A stretch of 46,963 bases of DNA from Lachnospiraceae bacterium (GCA_910575255.1 CAJTEM010000039.1:1-46963), one strand, 5' to 3'. Numbered from the stretch's first letter, positions 1 to 9,161 are shown. Translations and numbers: made by a program. Notes: generated from the letters alone by a model not told the origin.

Positions 1-402
1 TCTGGTTGTGCTGTTGTCGCCTGCTTTGTAAGCCTTACCATTGGACTGCATATAGTAGTAATTATACTCAGCCGGATCCTCGTCATCATCCTGATCCTCG
101 TTGATGACTTTTACCCAGGTATTACGAACCATAACACCGTTGGAATCTACATAGTAGTAGTTATCGTCGTCATCCACCAGCTTATCCGAAGCCATGGCGC
201 CGCCCTCTTCGCTGTCCAGCCAGTACCAGTTATCGCCGGATTTCTTCCACTCGTCTTCCACCCGGTTGCCATCTTTATCATAGAAATACCAGGTTCCATC
301 CTCTTCCACCCAGCCGGTAGCTGCGAAGGAAGTCATGGAAGCGCCGATGGCCAGCAGGGCTGCTGCAGATGCGACTGCAACTACTTTTGTCTGCTTTCTC
401 AT
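1..402 (-). CDS. Secreted choline-binding-type repeat protein, 3' end outside window
   Basis: This reading frame of 134 codons runs off the left edge of the window, so the C-terminus is missing. It starts at an ATG at 402-400 with an AAGGAG-type ribosome binding site 8-13 bases upstream. The first 28 residues are a signal peptide: MRKQTK, a hydrophobic Ala/Val/Leu stretch, then a probable cleavage after SFA. The mature part consists of aromatic repeats of the choline-binding (CW_binding) type, with GW, WYFYD, NWYWLD and NYYYVD cores. They are unusually rich in Asp and Glu, including a DDDD run and a loop dominated by acidic residues. It is divergent from the Lic fusion gene, and two more proteins of the same repeat family follow that gene. 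This suggests a surface protein held by phosphocholine-bearing polymers. That role is inferred, and no enzymatic domain is visible in the part present. Confidence 0.85.
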   Translation of the reverse strand, partial: MRKQTKVVAVASAAALLAIGASMTSFAATGWVEEDGTWYFYDKDGNRVEDEWKKSGDNWYWLDSEEGGAMASDKLVDDDDNYYYVDSNGVMVRNTWVKVINEDQDDDEDPAEYNYYYMQSNGKAYKAGDNSTTR

Positions 403-467
403 AATGAATGCACTCTCCTTTTCCTTTTTGAAATTCCTGAAATTGCTTGGTTTTACAACTCGATGGT

Positions 468-496
468 ATTATACTTCCTATAAGGGGAATTATCAA
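468..496 (-). promoter_or_regulatory. Sigma-A type promoter of the left-edge repeat protein
   Basis: On the minus strand a TTGATA -35 (496-491) is separated by exactly 17 bases from a perfect TATAAT -10 (473-468). The start codon lies about 65 bases downstream. The rest of the 403-815 gap is AT-rich and holds only this promoter and the divergent one near 706-734; I see no gene in it. Confidence 0.8.
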
Positions 497-705
497 TAGT
501 TTTTTTACATTTTTTCAATTTTTTGAAATCATGCATAACTTTTGATTTCCTGTTGGAAGATACCATCTCTCCATCACATTGACAGTATAATACACTTTTT
601 CGATAAATGCTATAACAAAACCCTAAGCGTTTTCTTACGAAAGTATTACAAGAAACGAATTTTTTGCAAAAATTGTATTAATATTCGTACAATCTCTTCT
701 TGGAC

Positions 706-734
706 TGGGTTTTCCCCGGTACATGTGCTATAAT
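706..734 (+). promoter_or_regulatory. Extended -10 promoter of the Lic fusion gene
   Basis: A perfect TATAAT (729-734) is preceded by TGC (726-728), making an extended -10. A weak -35 (TGGGTT, 706-711) sits 17 bases upstream. The untranslated leader to the ATG at 816 is about 75 bases. The gene's own N-terminal winged helix would be a candidate to bind here, which is inference. Confidence 0.65.
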
Positions 735-815
735 GTTCACATCCTTTTGATATTTTTCTATTTTGAACATATTATTATAAAATTAATGTCACACAATCTG
801 GAAAGGGGTAATGAT

Positions 816-2594
816 ATGGATCGAATCGGACTTGTCTGCCGTTACATCAGAGAGCATCCTTATTGTACTCAGCGGGAGCTTGCACAGAAACTGGACCTCT
901 CTCTGGGCACGATCAACACCTTATTAAAAGAATGCTGCCGGAGAAGATTGCTGGCGCAGGGTAAGAGTATTGCCAATACTTATGAGCTGACTGGAGCTGG
1001 AGATGCTTACCTGGATGACCGGTATCAGGTGGACGGCGCCCTGATCATCGCTGCCGGATTTGGTTCCCGCTTTGTCCCGCTGACCTTTGAGACACCGAAG
1101 GGACTTCTGGAAGTATTCGGAGAGCGTATGATTGAGCGGCAGATTTGTCAGCTTCACCAGGTCGGCATCACAAATATCACGATTATGGTTGGATATCTGA
1201 AGGAAAAATTCGAATATCTGATTGACAAATATGGGGTGACTCTTCTTTATAATCCGGAATATTCCCACAAGAATACGCTGGCTACGATCTATCATGCAAG
1301 GGAAGTTCTGCGAGGGCGCAACATGTATGTACTGTCTTCCGACAACTGGCTGCGGGATAATATGTTTCATCAATGGGAAATCGGCGCCTGGTATTCCTCT
1401 GTATATATGAAAGGCGACACCTCAGAATGGGCGCTTCTATTTAATAAGAAGAAACTCATTACTAAGGTCTCTGTCGGCGGCAAGGACTGCTGGGTAATGT
1501 ATGGTCCGGTCTGCTTCTCCCGGGAGTTTTCGGAACGATTTCTTCCTCTTTTGGAGGACGCTTATGCCACACCCGGGACGGAACAGATGTATTGGGAACA
1601 TGTTTTGATGAATCATATTCAGGAACTGGAGATCTCGATTAACTGCCAGCCAGACGACCAGGTCTATGAGTTTGAAAATCTGGAAGAGCTGAGAAGCTTT
1701 GATCCCAAATATCAGACACGTTCGGACAATAAGGCCCTGGAGCTTGTGGCCAAAGTCTTTCAGTGTCCCGAATCGGAGATTCATGACATCCGCTGCCTGA
1801 AATCCGGCATGACCAATAATTCTTTCTTATTTTTATTGAAGAATCAGCATTATATCTGCCGGATTCCGGGACCGGGCACCGAACTTTTGATCAATCGCTC
1901 GGAAGAGGAACAGGTCTATCAGGTGATACAGACGCTGGGAATTTCCGAGAAAGTTGTTTATCTGGATGGAAAGACCGGATACAAGATTGCCGAGTACTAT
2001 GAGGGCGCCCGCAATGCTGACGCTGCCAGCGATGGGGATATGGCCGCCTGCATGAAGGTCTTGCGAAAGCTTCATGACTCGGGTCTCTCGGTAGAACATA
2101 ATTTTGATATTCAGGAACGAATTGAATTTTACGAGCGGCTTTGCCTGGCAAATGGCGGAACCCGTTTTGAGGATTATAACAGTGTCCGGCAAAAGATGGA
2201 TGAATTGCTGGACGGCTTAAGAGTGCTTGCCCGTCCGAAGGCCCTTGCTCATATTGACAGCAATGTAGATAACTTCCTGATTCTTCCGGACGGAACAGTC
2301 CATTTGATTGACTGGGAATATTCCGGGATGTGTGACCCTCTGATCGATCTGGGAATGTGCGCTATCTATTCCTATTATAAGGAAGCGGATACGGAACGGT
2401 TAATGGAACTCTATTTTGGACGGCCGGCTACGAATGAAGAGCGCCTGGTCGTATACAGCTATATGGCGCTGGGGGGCTTTCTGTGGGCACTCTGGGCTGT
2501 TTATAAAAGCTCTCTGGGGGAAGAATTCGGGGATTACACTTTGATTATGTACCGCTACGCAAAAAGGTATTATGAAAAGATTAAAAAAATGTAA
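816..2594 (+). CDS. Winged helix - LicC-like cytidylyltransferase - LicA-like choline kinase fusion
   Basis: This 592-residue protein has three parts. Residues 1-65 form a winged-helix DNA-binding domain. Residues 72-290 form a nucleotidyltransferase with the AAGFGSR..P.....PK signature of LicC-type CTP:phosphocholine cytidylyltransferases. Residues 310-592 form a choline/aminoglycoside kinase fold with HIDSNVDNFL (479-488) and IDWEYSG (498-504) catalytic and metal motifs. It would phosphorylate choline and activate it to CDP-choline for decorating a surface polymer. The start at 816 was chosen over an upstream ATG because AAAGGGG lies 7 bases before it and the frame then begins in the winged helix. 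In Haemophilus and Streptococcus licA and licC are separate genes. No licB transporter or licD transferase is in the window. The neighbours are choline-binding-type proteins, which fits the role. Ethanolamine or another aminoalcohol as substrate cannot be excluded. Confidence 0.88.
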   Translation: MDRIGLVCRYIREHPYCTQRELAQKLDLSLGTINTLLKECCRRRLLAQGKSIANTYELTGAGDAYLDDRYQVDGALIIAAGFGSRFVPLTFETPKGLLEVFGERMIERQICQLHQVGITNITIMVGYLKEKFEYLIDKYGVTLLYNPEYSHKNTLATIYHAREVLRGRNMYVLSSDNWLRDNMFHQWEIGAWYSSVYMKGDTSEWALLFNKKKLITKVSVGGKDCWVMYGPVCFSREFSERFLPLLEDAYATPGTEQMYWEHVLMNHIQELEISINCQPDDQVYEFENLEELRSFDPKYQTRSDNKALELVAKVFQCPESEIHDIRCLKSGMTNNSFLFLLKNQHYICRIPGPGTELLINRSEEEQVYQVIQTLGISEKVVYLDGKTGYKIAEYYEGARNADAASDGDMAACMKVLRKLHDSGLSVEHNFDIQERIEFYERLCLANGGTRFEDYNSVRQKMDELLDGLRVLARPKALAHIDSNVDNFLILPDGTVHLIDWEYSGMCDPLIDLGMCAIYSYYKEADTERLMELYFGRPATNEERLVVYSYMALGGFLWALWAVYKSSLGEEFGDYTLIMYRYAKRYYEKIKKM

Positions 2595-2694
2595 TAAAAT
2601 TGTTATCACTTCTTTTGTTGGCTTATGATATAATGGTTTTTATTGAATGTGAATATTGTCCGGCATAGAGCCGGTATATAAGGAGGTATCAGGT

Positions 2695-3783
2695 ATGAAG
2701 AACACAAGATGGCTGGCTGCTGCTGCCTTTGCCAGCGTATTGGGAACCGCAGTCCTCGGCCTCAACATGACGGCTCTGGCCGCTACCGGATGGGTGCAGA
2801 ACGGCAGCAACTATGTCTACTACGACTCGGACGGTTCCCTGCATAAGGGATGGATTAACACGTCCAACGGATATTACTACATGGATCTTTCCTCTGGTGT
2901 GATGAGCGTCGGCTGGAAGAAGATCAATGATAAGTGGTATTATTTCAAGTCAGACGGCCTGATGGCCACTGGCTGGGTCAATGATAACGGGAAATACTAC
3001 TACACACTCAGCGACGGCACGATGGTAGTGAATCAATGGTTGAATATCGGCAGTGACTATTACTATATGCGCAGCGACGGCTCGATGATGCTTGGCTGGC
3101 GGAACATGGATAATGCCTGGTATTACTTTGATCCGAGCAGTGGGAAGTGCGTGCTGAACACTGCGACCGAGATTGGCGGCAGCTATTATCTGTTTGGCTC
3201 GGACGGTAAGATGCTTACCGGATGGCAGCAGTATAATGGGAATTATTATTATTTTAATATGAATGCTACGGCAAGCCTGCCACTGGGCAAGATGCTCACC
3301 GGATGGCTCAGTGATGGTACGAATAAGTATTATATGGATCCGGCGAATGGTATTATGTCCACTGCCTGGAAGCAGATCGACGGCTATTATCACTATTTTA
3401 ACAATTCCGGCCATATGCAGACCGGATGGATTCAGGTGAACGGTACTTATTATTATCTGGATCCGTCTGCTGACGGACGCATGGTAGCAGGCACCACCCG
3501 CACGATTGACGGCGTAGCCTATCAGTTTGCCAGCAATGGCGCCTGCAATACGAATGTGAACACGAACAATGTATATAATGGCTCTTCCGGCAATAGCGGA
3601 AGCGGCTCCTCCACTCCGGTTGTGGGCGGCGGCAGCTATTCCAGCGGCGGCCCCGGAGCTTCTTCTTCCGGCAACGGCAGTACGGCTCCCTCTCCTGGCG
3701 GTTCTACCCCGGGAGGATCCTCTTCCAGGCAACAGTCAGGGGATTCCCTTCAGGCCGGCCTTACCGGCGGACCAAAGCCGTAA
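2695..3783 (+). CDS. Secreted choline-binding-type repeat protein with Gly/Ser-rich tail
   Basis: This 362-residue protein has a signal peptide (MKNTRW, hydrophobic core, cleavage after ALA near residue 29). About eleven aromatic repeats of the CW_binding/choline-binding type follow (residues 31-295, GW...YYY..DG pattern). The last ~65 residues are a Gly/Ser/Pro-rich low-complexity tail ending in GLTGGPKP. The start at 2695 follows an AGGAGG at 2681-2686; an in-frame upstream ATG has no such site. A TATAAT lies at 2629-2634, about 60 bases upstream, with a weak -35. A terminator follows. There is no catalytic domain, so it is probably a structural or adhesive surface protein bound to choline-bearing polymers. 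Together with the adjacent Lic fusion and GH25 genes it makes a coherent cell-surface locus. Confidence 0.87.
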   Translation: MKNTRWLAAAAFASVLGTAVLGLNMTALAATGWVQNGSNYVYYDSDGSLHKGWINTSNGYYYMDLSSGVMSVGWKKINDKWYYFKSDGLMATGWVNDNGKYYYTLSDGTMVVNQWLNIGSDYYYMRSDGSMMLGWRNMDNAWYYFDPSSGKCVLNTATEIGGSYYLFGSDGKMLTGWQQYNGNYYYFNMNATASLPLGKMLTGWLSDGTNKYYMDPANGIMSTAWKQIDGYYHYFNNSGHMQTGWIQVNGTYYYLDPSADGRMVAGTTRTIDGVAYQFASNGACNTNVNTNNVYNGSSGNSGSGSSTPVVGGGSYSSGGPGASSSGNGSTAPSPGGSTPGGSSSRQQSGDSLQAGLTGGPKP

Positions 3784-3804
3784 CACAATTTGATATTCTG
3801 GAAT

Positions 3805-3853
3805 AAAAAAGGCTTTAGCTGCCAGTCCCGGAAGTTGAAGCCTTTTATTTTTT
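3805..3853 (+). terminator. Intrinsic terminator after the repeat protein
   Basis: An AAAAAAGGCTT arm pairs with AAGCCTTTT across a loop of about 20 bases and is followed by ATTTTTT. It separates the repeat protein from the GH25 gene. Confidence 0.75.
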
Positions 3854-3946
3854 CAGGCAAAATTCCGCTCGCATAGACAATCGCAGCCCCAACCAACTGT
3901 CTTTGCAAGCTTTCACACATGATTTGAAGAAAGGAAGGAACTACGA

Positions 3947-5629
3947 TTGAAGAACCATCGCCAAAAAACATTTTCTATCAAAGTACACCCCCGTCGATTT
4001 GCCGCTCTGGGGATCGCTGTGGGCATGTCCCTGTTATCCCCGTTCTCCTCGGTTTATGCAGCCTCCAGCCACGGCCGGATCGGAGAGAACACTTATCAGC
4101 TTAAAGACGGCACCCCAATACCTGGTGTTTTGGCCAGAGGTATTGATGTCTCTCACTGGCAGGGTCCGATCGACTGGCAACAGGTAGCTCAAAATGACAT
4201 TTCCTTTGCCATGCTGGGAACCCGGTACAAGGGCCAGGTAGATCCACGCTTCCATACCAATGCCACCGAGGCTTCCAATGCCGGAGTTCAGCTGGGAATT
4301 TACATATATTCATACGCAACGAATCCTGCCATGGCAGAGGCGGAGGCGGATTTTGTACTGGATCTGATTAAGGATTATCCTGTCTCTTATCCTGTTGCCT
4401 TTGATGTGGAGGATTCGGTTCAAAGCACACTCTCTCCCCAGGAGCTGGCTGATATTATCAATGCCTTTTGCCGCAAGATTAGTGCTGCCGGTTATCATGC
4501 GATCTTATACGCCAACGATTACTGGCTGGCGAACAAGCTCGATCTGTCTCTTCTGGATTATGATGTTTGGGTAGCCCGTTACGAAACCCGCCATGCCTTT
4601 GAACATCCGGTCATGTGGCAGGCAACCAATACCGGATCCGTGGACGGCATCAGCGGTAATGTGGATATTGATTTTCAGTTTCGGGACTTCTCGGATGTGA
4701 TTCATCCAAATCTCTGGAGAACTATTGGCGGCAACACCTATTATTATCAGGATCATCGGATGCAGAAGGATACCTGGATTCACGACGGAACCGGTTGGTT
4801 CTTTATGGATACGGACGGACTGGCTGTCAGCGGATGGCTTTCCCAGAATGACGCCACCTATTATCTGGATCCGGATTCCCGGCGGATGACAGTAGGTTGG
4901 CTGGCATTTCCAGAAGGCTGGCGGTATTTTGACAGCAGCGGAGCCATGCAATCCGGATGGATCCATGACGGAAATGCCCGGTATTATCTGAATCACGATG
5001 CTCTGATGCAGACCGGATGGCTGCAGGATGGGGATGTCTGGTACTATCTGAGAGAATCCGGCGCCATGGCAGATGGATGGAATCAGATCAATGGAATCTG
5101 GTATTACTTTAACGGCAATGGGATCATGCAGACCGGGAGACAGCAGATCGATGGCAGCTGGTATTATTTTGATAATAACGGAGCCATGCAGACCGGCGCA
5201 CTTCAGATTGGTGAAAACTGGTACTATTTTGAAGACAATGGCGCTATGGGCACCGGGCGCAGGCAGATCAATGATGCATGGTACTATTTTAATGACAGTG
5301 ACGGAACCATGGTCAGCGGCTGGAAACAGCTTGATGGACTCTGGTACTACTTTGGCGATGACGGAAAGATGCAGACCGGCTGGGTGGGAGATGAATCTGC
5401 CTGGTATTATCTGAATCCGGAGAATGGCGTTATGTATGCAGATGCACAGATTACCGTGAACGGTGTGACCTATCAGGTTGACGCAAGCGGTGTCTGCCGA
5501 GAGGTCATTCCGGAAGAACAGCCGAAAGAAAATAGTGAAGAGTCCGCCACAGATGCTCCCTCTGCAGAAAATGCAGAAGCTGGCAGTCTTCCTGACGGAC
5601 CCGGCCGCTTAGCCGGACCAGGAATGTAA
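3947..5629 (+). CDS. Secreted GH25 lysozyme with choline-binding-type repeats
   Basis: This 560-residue protein starts at TTG (3947) behind AAGGAAGG; no better ATG exists in frame. Residues 1-38 are a signal peptide. Residues 62-245 are a glycoside hydrolase 25 muramidase domain, with GIDVSHWQG (Asp67) and the catalytic pair AFDVED (Asp153, Glu155), plus the terminal MWQATN and DIDFQF strands. Residues 255-520 are about a dozen aromatic repeats of the choline-binding type. A Glu/Ser-rich tail ends in GRLAGPGM, loosely like the GLTGGPKP end of the preceding protein. This is the architecture of pneumococcal-phage lysozymes of the Cpl-1 type, except that here it has a signal peptide. It should cleave peptidoglycan glycan strands while anchored to choline-bearing wall polymer, in wall turnover or competition. 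Confidence 0.92.
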   Translation: MKNHRQKTFSIKVHPRRFAALGIAVGMSLLSPFSSVYAASSHGRIGENTYQLKDGTPIPGVLARGIDVSHWQGPIDWQQVAQNDISFAMLGTRYKGQVDPRFHTNATEASNAGVQLGIYIYSYATNPAMAEAEADFVLDLIKDYPVSYPVAFDVEDSVQSTLSPQELADIINAFCRKISAAGYHAILYANDYWLANKLDLSLLDYDVWVARYETRHAFEHPVMWQATNTGSVDGISGNVDIDFQFRDFSDVIHPNLWRTIGGNTYYYQDHRMQKDTWIHDGTGWFFMDTDGLAVSGWLSQNDATYYLDPDSRRMTVGWLAFPEGWRYFDSSGAMQSGWIHDGNARYYLNHDALMQTGWLQDGDVWYYLRESGAMADGWNQINGIWYYFNGNGIMQTGRQQIDGSWYYFDNNGAMQTGALQIGENWYYFEDNGAMGTGRRQINDAWYYFNDSDGTMVSGWKQLDGLWYYFGDDGKMQTGWVGDESAWYYLNPENGVMYADAQITVNGVTYQVDASGVCREVIPEEQPKENSEESATDAPSAENAEAGSLPDGPGRLAGPGM

Positions 5630-5694
5630 GTGCACAGTCACAACCCCGCTGCAAGCAGCGAGGCATCAAGCTTTCTGCGCTGCAGAGCAGCGGG

Positions 5695-5767
5695 GTATGT
5701 GACCATCGCGGCATTCGCCAAATGCTCATGCAGGCATGGCACTTGACTCATTGCTCGCGGGAATCAT
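5695..5767. repeat. 73-bp dispersed intergenic repeat, copy 1
   Basis: This stretch matches 11185-11257 over its full 73 bases without gaps, with blocks such as GCATTCGCCAAATGC and GGGAATCAT identical. A diverged inverted copy lies near 22464. It follows a separate hairpin (GTCACA..CCCCGCTG at 5636-5650 pairing with CAGCGGGG..TGTGAC at 5687-5702). It holds no ORF. Confidence 0.7.
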
Positions 5768-5768
5768 A

Positions 5769-5806
5769 AAGCTCCGGAATCCTCCTGAAAGGATCCCGGA
5801 GCTTTT
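5769..5806. terminator. Bidirectional intrinsic terminator between GH25 and leuA
   Basis: AGCTCCGG.ATCC pairs with GGAT.CCGGAGCT around a TCCTGAAA loop, with a TTTT run on the plus side and AAA (read as TTT) on the other. It lies between two convergent genes and can serve both. Confidence 0.8.
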
Positions 5807-5862
5807 CTGCTCACTCATCTGTCTCTTATGATAACAATTCAAAGTGGATCTGAACTGTTGCC

Positions 5863-7536
5863 TTATGAATAAAACAACCGATTCACTGCACTGAAAATCC
5901 CCCGTACGGAAGCTCTGGTAATATTAGAGCTGATACCTACACCATAAGTTACCTTACCACTGCTTTGATCCATCAGATGAATGTAAGAAGCAGCCTGCGC
6001 ATTTGAACCGATCTGAAGTGCGTGCTCATTATAGTCCAGTACCTTAATCTGAATGCCGAGCTCCTCTTCCAGCCCGCGCTGCACGGCGTCAATCGGGCCG
6101 TTACCCACACCTTCAAAGACCTTCTCGATTCCGTGATCTGTATAAGTCACCTTAGCCAGTGTCGCATATACGTTCTTCTCCACCTCAGTATCGGTAATCT
6201 GGCATTTTCTAAAGTGCATGGGTTCCTTCCGTTCCAGGTAGTTGCGCCGAAACTCATCCATGATCTGCTCCGGAGCTACTTCTCCCTGTTTCTCGGAAAT
6301 CTTTTGAATGACATCTGCAAATTCCTTATGCATCCCCTTCGGAAGCTTAAATCCATAGAAGGTATCCATTACAAAAGCTACCCCGCCCTTGCCGGACTGA
6401 CTGTTAATCCGTACAATCGGCTCATACACTCTCCCGATATCGGACGGATCGATCGGAAGATAAGGAACCTCCCAATGATCCCCGCCTCTCTCCTTAAGCG
6501 CCTGCATTCCCTTGTTGATCGCATCCTGATGGGAGCCGGAAAATGCAGTAAATACCAGCTTCCCTGCATAAGGATGCCTCTCGTCAATCTGCATTTTGGT
6601 GCACCGCTCATATACCTCTGCAATCTCACGTACATTCTCAATCTGCAGATTCGGATCGATCCCCTGCGAGAACATATTGTAAGCCAGAGTCAGAATATCT
6701 ACATTCCCGGTACGCTCGCCATTGCCAAACAACGTTCCCTCCACACGGTCAGCTCCTGCCAAAAGCGCCAACTCTGTGGCCGCCACACCGGTTCCCCGGT
6801 CGTTATGGGGATGGACGCTTAAAATAATGCTGTCCCGGTCCTTGAAATGCCGGTCCATCCACTCAATCTGATCCGCATAAACATTCGGTGTCGTCATCTC
6901 TACCGTAGATGGCAGATTAAAGATAATCGGCCGCTCCGGCGTTGCCTGTCCCCAGGTATCCTGCACTGCCGTGCAGATCTCCAGGGCATAATCCAGTTCC
7001 GTTCCGGTAAAGCTCTCCGGAGAGTACTCCAACAGCAAATCTCCGTCATAACCAGCCGCATATTTCTTCACCAACTCCGTACCTTCAATAGCAATCTGCT
7101 TAATCTCTTCTTTATTCTTATGGAACACCACATCACGCTGCAAAATAGATGTGGAATTATAAATATGCACAACAACCTTTTGGATCCCTTCAATGGCCTC
7201 AAAGGTTCTCTTGATCAGATGCTCCCGGCATTGCACCAGTACCTGTACCCGCACATCCTCCGGAATCAGTCTCCGCTCCACCAGCTGGCGGAGAAAATCA
7301 AACTCAATCTGAGAAGCTGCCGGAAAACCGATCTCAATCTCTTTAAAACCAAGCTTTACCAGCATATTGAAAAATTCAATCTTCTCTTCTACAACCATGG
7401 GTTCAATCAATGCCTGATTGCCATCTCTCAGGTCCACGCTGCACCACATCGGAGCCTTTTCTATCTGTCTGTTCGGCCATTCACGCTCCGGATAATCCAC
7501 CACGGGTACTCTCTGATATCTCTTATAATTTAACAT
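5863..7536 (-). CDS. leuA: 2-isopropylmalate synthase
   Basis: This 557-residue protein condenses acetyl-CoA with 2-oxoisovalerate, the committed step of leucine synthesis. The N-terminal TIM barrel of the HMGL/DRE metallolyase family shows SVDLRDGNQAL near residue 34 (metal and catalytic Asp), EIGFPAAS and the metal-binding HPHNDRGTG. The C-terminal ~130 residues are the LeuA regulatory domain expected for leucine feedback. The length and the early MLNYKRYQRVP sequence fit the long actinobacterial-type LeuA branch. An AGGAGGAAAG site precedes the ATG. It is transcribed separately from glmM from a promoter at 7741-7769, with a leader of about 200 bases. No other leu gene is in the window. Confidence 0.95.
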   Translation of the reverse strand: MLNYKRYQRVPVVDYPEREWPNRQIEKAPMWCSVDLRDGNQALIEPMVVEEKIEFFNMLVKLGFKEIEIGFPAASQIEFDFLRQLVERRLIPEDVRVQVLVQCREHLIKRTFEAIEGIQKVVVHIYNSTSILQRDVVFHKNKEEIKQIAIEGTELVKKYAAGYDGDLLLEYSPESFTGTELDYALEICTAVQDTWGQATPERPIIFNLPSTVEMTTPNVYADQIEWMDRHFKDRDSIILSVHPHNDRGTGVAATELALLAGADRVEGTLFGNGERTGNVDILTLAYNMFSQGIDPNLQIENVREIAEVYERCTKMQIDERHPYAGKLVFTAFSGSHQDAINKGMQALKERGGDHWEVPYLPIDPSDIGRVYEPIVRINSQSGKGGVAFVMDTFYGFKLPKGMHKEFADVIQKISEKQGEVAPEQIMDEFRRNYLERKEPMHFRKCQITDTEVEKNVYATLAKVTYTDHGIEKVFEGVGNGPIDAVQRGLEEELGIQIKVLDYNEHALQIGSNAQAASYIHLMDQSSGKVTYGVGISSNITRASVRGIFSAVNRLFYS

Positions 7537-7769
7537 AGTTCTTTCCTCCTGCGATCTGTCTGTTATCCTTTCATTGAGCTGTCATCCAATTCTGTCTTCA
7601 GCCTCGCAGTCGGTAAATCACGCCATAATTCTCGACAATAAAAATTGTCACGCTCTTAGGCCTAACCCCATCCGTCATCATTCCTTTTCTGGTATATTAT
7701 ACCGCCGCAATCCAAAGAACTGCCATCGGCATTAGCATAGATTTTATCACAATTTTTCACCTCTTGCAA
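7537..7769 (-). promoter_or_regulatory. leuA promoter and ~200-base leader
   Basis: On the minus strand TTGCAA (7769-7764), 17 bases and TAAAAT (7746-7741) form a good promoter. A further TATAAT occurs at 7700-7695. The leader contains a perfect hairpin with GACAAT arms and an AAAA loop (7634-7649), lying within an open frame of 27 codons (7598-7681, beginning MMTDGV). That frame has only one Leu codon, so it does not look like a classical leucine attenuator peptide. No T-box sequence is visible. Confidence 0.5.
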
Positions 7770-7784
7770 GCAATTCCTGTATCT

Positions 7785-9161
7785 TTATTCACACAGCACA
7801 TGCCCCTGCGCCTTCATTACCGCAATCACCTGATCCACATATGTCTCGCACTGCTCCCTGCTGGCAGCCTCAACCATCACCCGCACCACAGGCTCCGTAC
7901 CAGACTGACGAAGCAGGATTCGCCCGTCACTTCCCAAAGCCTCCGTGACCTTGTTCACTTCCTCCTGCACCTTACTGTCATCCTGCGCCAGCTGCTTATC
8001 CTGGACCCGGACATTCTTCAGCACCTGTGGGAATATCTCTACCTCGGATGCCAGCTTACTTAAAGATTCCTTCTTTTCCAACATTACCTCCATCACCTTC
8101 AAGGAAGTCAGAATCCCGTCACCGGTAGTCGCATGCTTGCTGAAAATAATATGTCCTGACTGCTCACCGCCCAGGCAATTCCCGTATTTTGCCATATTTT
8201 CATAGACATATTTGTCGCCCACGGCTGTCTTTTCATAGGAAATTCCCTCACGATCAAAGGCCTTATAGAGGCCGAAATTCGACATGATTGTGGTCACCAC
8301 GGTGTTATTCACCAGAGCATTGTTCTCCTTCATATATTTCCCGCAGATGTACATAATCTTATCTCCGTCGACCACTTCCCCATTCTCGTCAACCGCGATA
8401 CAGCGATCCGCGTCGCCGTCATAGGCAAAACCCACATCACAGCCCATATTCTTCACAAACTCCTGCAGAACCCCGATATGTGTTGAGCCACAGTCCGTAT
8501 TAATATTCAGTCCGTTTGGATTATTATTGATCACATAGGTCTCTGCTCCCAGGGCATCAAAAACATTCTTCGCTATGGCAGAGGCACTTCCGTTAGCACA
8601 ATCCAGAGCCACTTTTCTGTTTTTAAAAGATCGTGTCGCAATGGAAATCAGATAACCGATATAGCGGTTGCGTCCTGCTGCGTAATCCACCGTGCGCCCC
8701 ACCTTATCCTTCAGGGCAAATGGAATCTCCCCCAGCTCCCCATCCAGATAACGCTCAATCTCTTCAATCACATCCTCTTCCAGTTTCTCTCCTTTACCAT
8801 TGATCACCTTGATACCGTTGTCATAATAAGGATTATGGCTGGCGGAGATCATAATGCCACAGTCGAATTCCTCAGTCCGCACCACATAAGATACACTGGG
8901 CGTAGTCGTCACATGAAGCAAAAATGCATCCGCGCCGGAGGCTGTCAGCCCTGCCACCAGGGAATACTCAAACATATAGCTGCTTCTTCTGGTATCCTTG
9001 CCGATCGCCACCCGGCACCTGCCTTCCGGATTCTCAGGTGTCACTCGGCTCTTTTTCCCATAATACCAGCCCAGAAAACGTCCCACCTGATACGCATGCT
9101 CAACGGTCAGATTCACATTCGCCTCACCGCGAAAACCATCCGTTCCAAAATATTTTCCCAC
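7785..9161 (-). CDS. glmM: Phosphoglucosamine mutase
   Basis: This 458-residue enzyme interconverts glucosamine-6-phosphate and glucosamine-1-phosphate, feeding UDP-GlcNAc and so peptidoglycan synthesis. Four-domain phosphohexomutase features are present: FGTDGFRG at residues 5-12, the phosphoserine loop ISASHNP (Ser108), the metal loop DGDADR, and the C-terminal RQSGTEPVVRVM phosphate-binding loop. The start is GTG, with GGGAGG 8 bases upstream. It follows rfbD by 36 bases, so it is probably the last gene of the rfbA-rfbB-rfbD-glmM operon, linking rhamnose and amino-sugar precursor supply. Confidence 0.96.
   Translation of the reverse strand: MGKYFGTDGFRGEANVNLTVEHAYQVGRFLGWYYGKKSRVTPENPEGRCRVAIGKDTRRSSYMFEYSLVAGLTASGADAFLLHVTTTPSVSYVVRTEEFDCGIMISASHNPYYDNGIKVINGKGEKLEEDVIEEIERYLDGELGEIPFALKDKVGRTVDYAAGRNRYIGYLISIATRSFKNRKVALDCANGSASAIAKNVFDALGAETYVINNNPNGLNINTDCGSTHIGVLQEFVKNMGCDVGFAYDGDADRCIAVDENGEVVDGDKIMYICGKYMKENNALVNNTVVTTIMSNFGLYKAFDREGISYEKTAVGDKYVYENMAKYGNCLGGEQSGHIIFSKHATTGDGILTSLKVMEVMLEKKESLSKLASEVEIFPQVLKNVRVQDKQLAQDDSKVQEEVNKVTEALGSDGRILLRQSGTEPVVRVMVEAASREQCETYVDQVIAVMKAQGHVLCE

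Noticed and set aside
2950-3732. 260-codon minus-strand frame across the repeat protein
   Set aside because: It mirrors the repeats of the plus-strand gene (Ile-rich repeats opposite Tyr/Asp codons) and has no ribosome site.
2695-5450. Short periodic DNA repeats that might suggest a CRISPR array
   Set aside because: The periodicity is the coding of aromatic wall-binding repeats; units are degenerate and in frame, with no spacers and no cas genes.
7537-7740. T-box or Leu attenuator before leuA
   Set aside because: There is no AGGGTGG-type T-box sequence and no run of Leu codons in a short leader frame.
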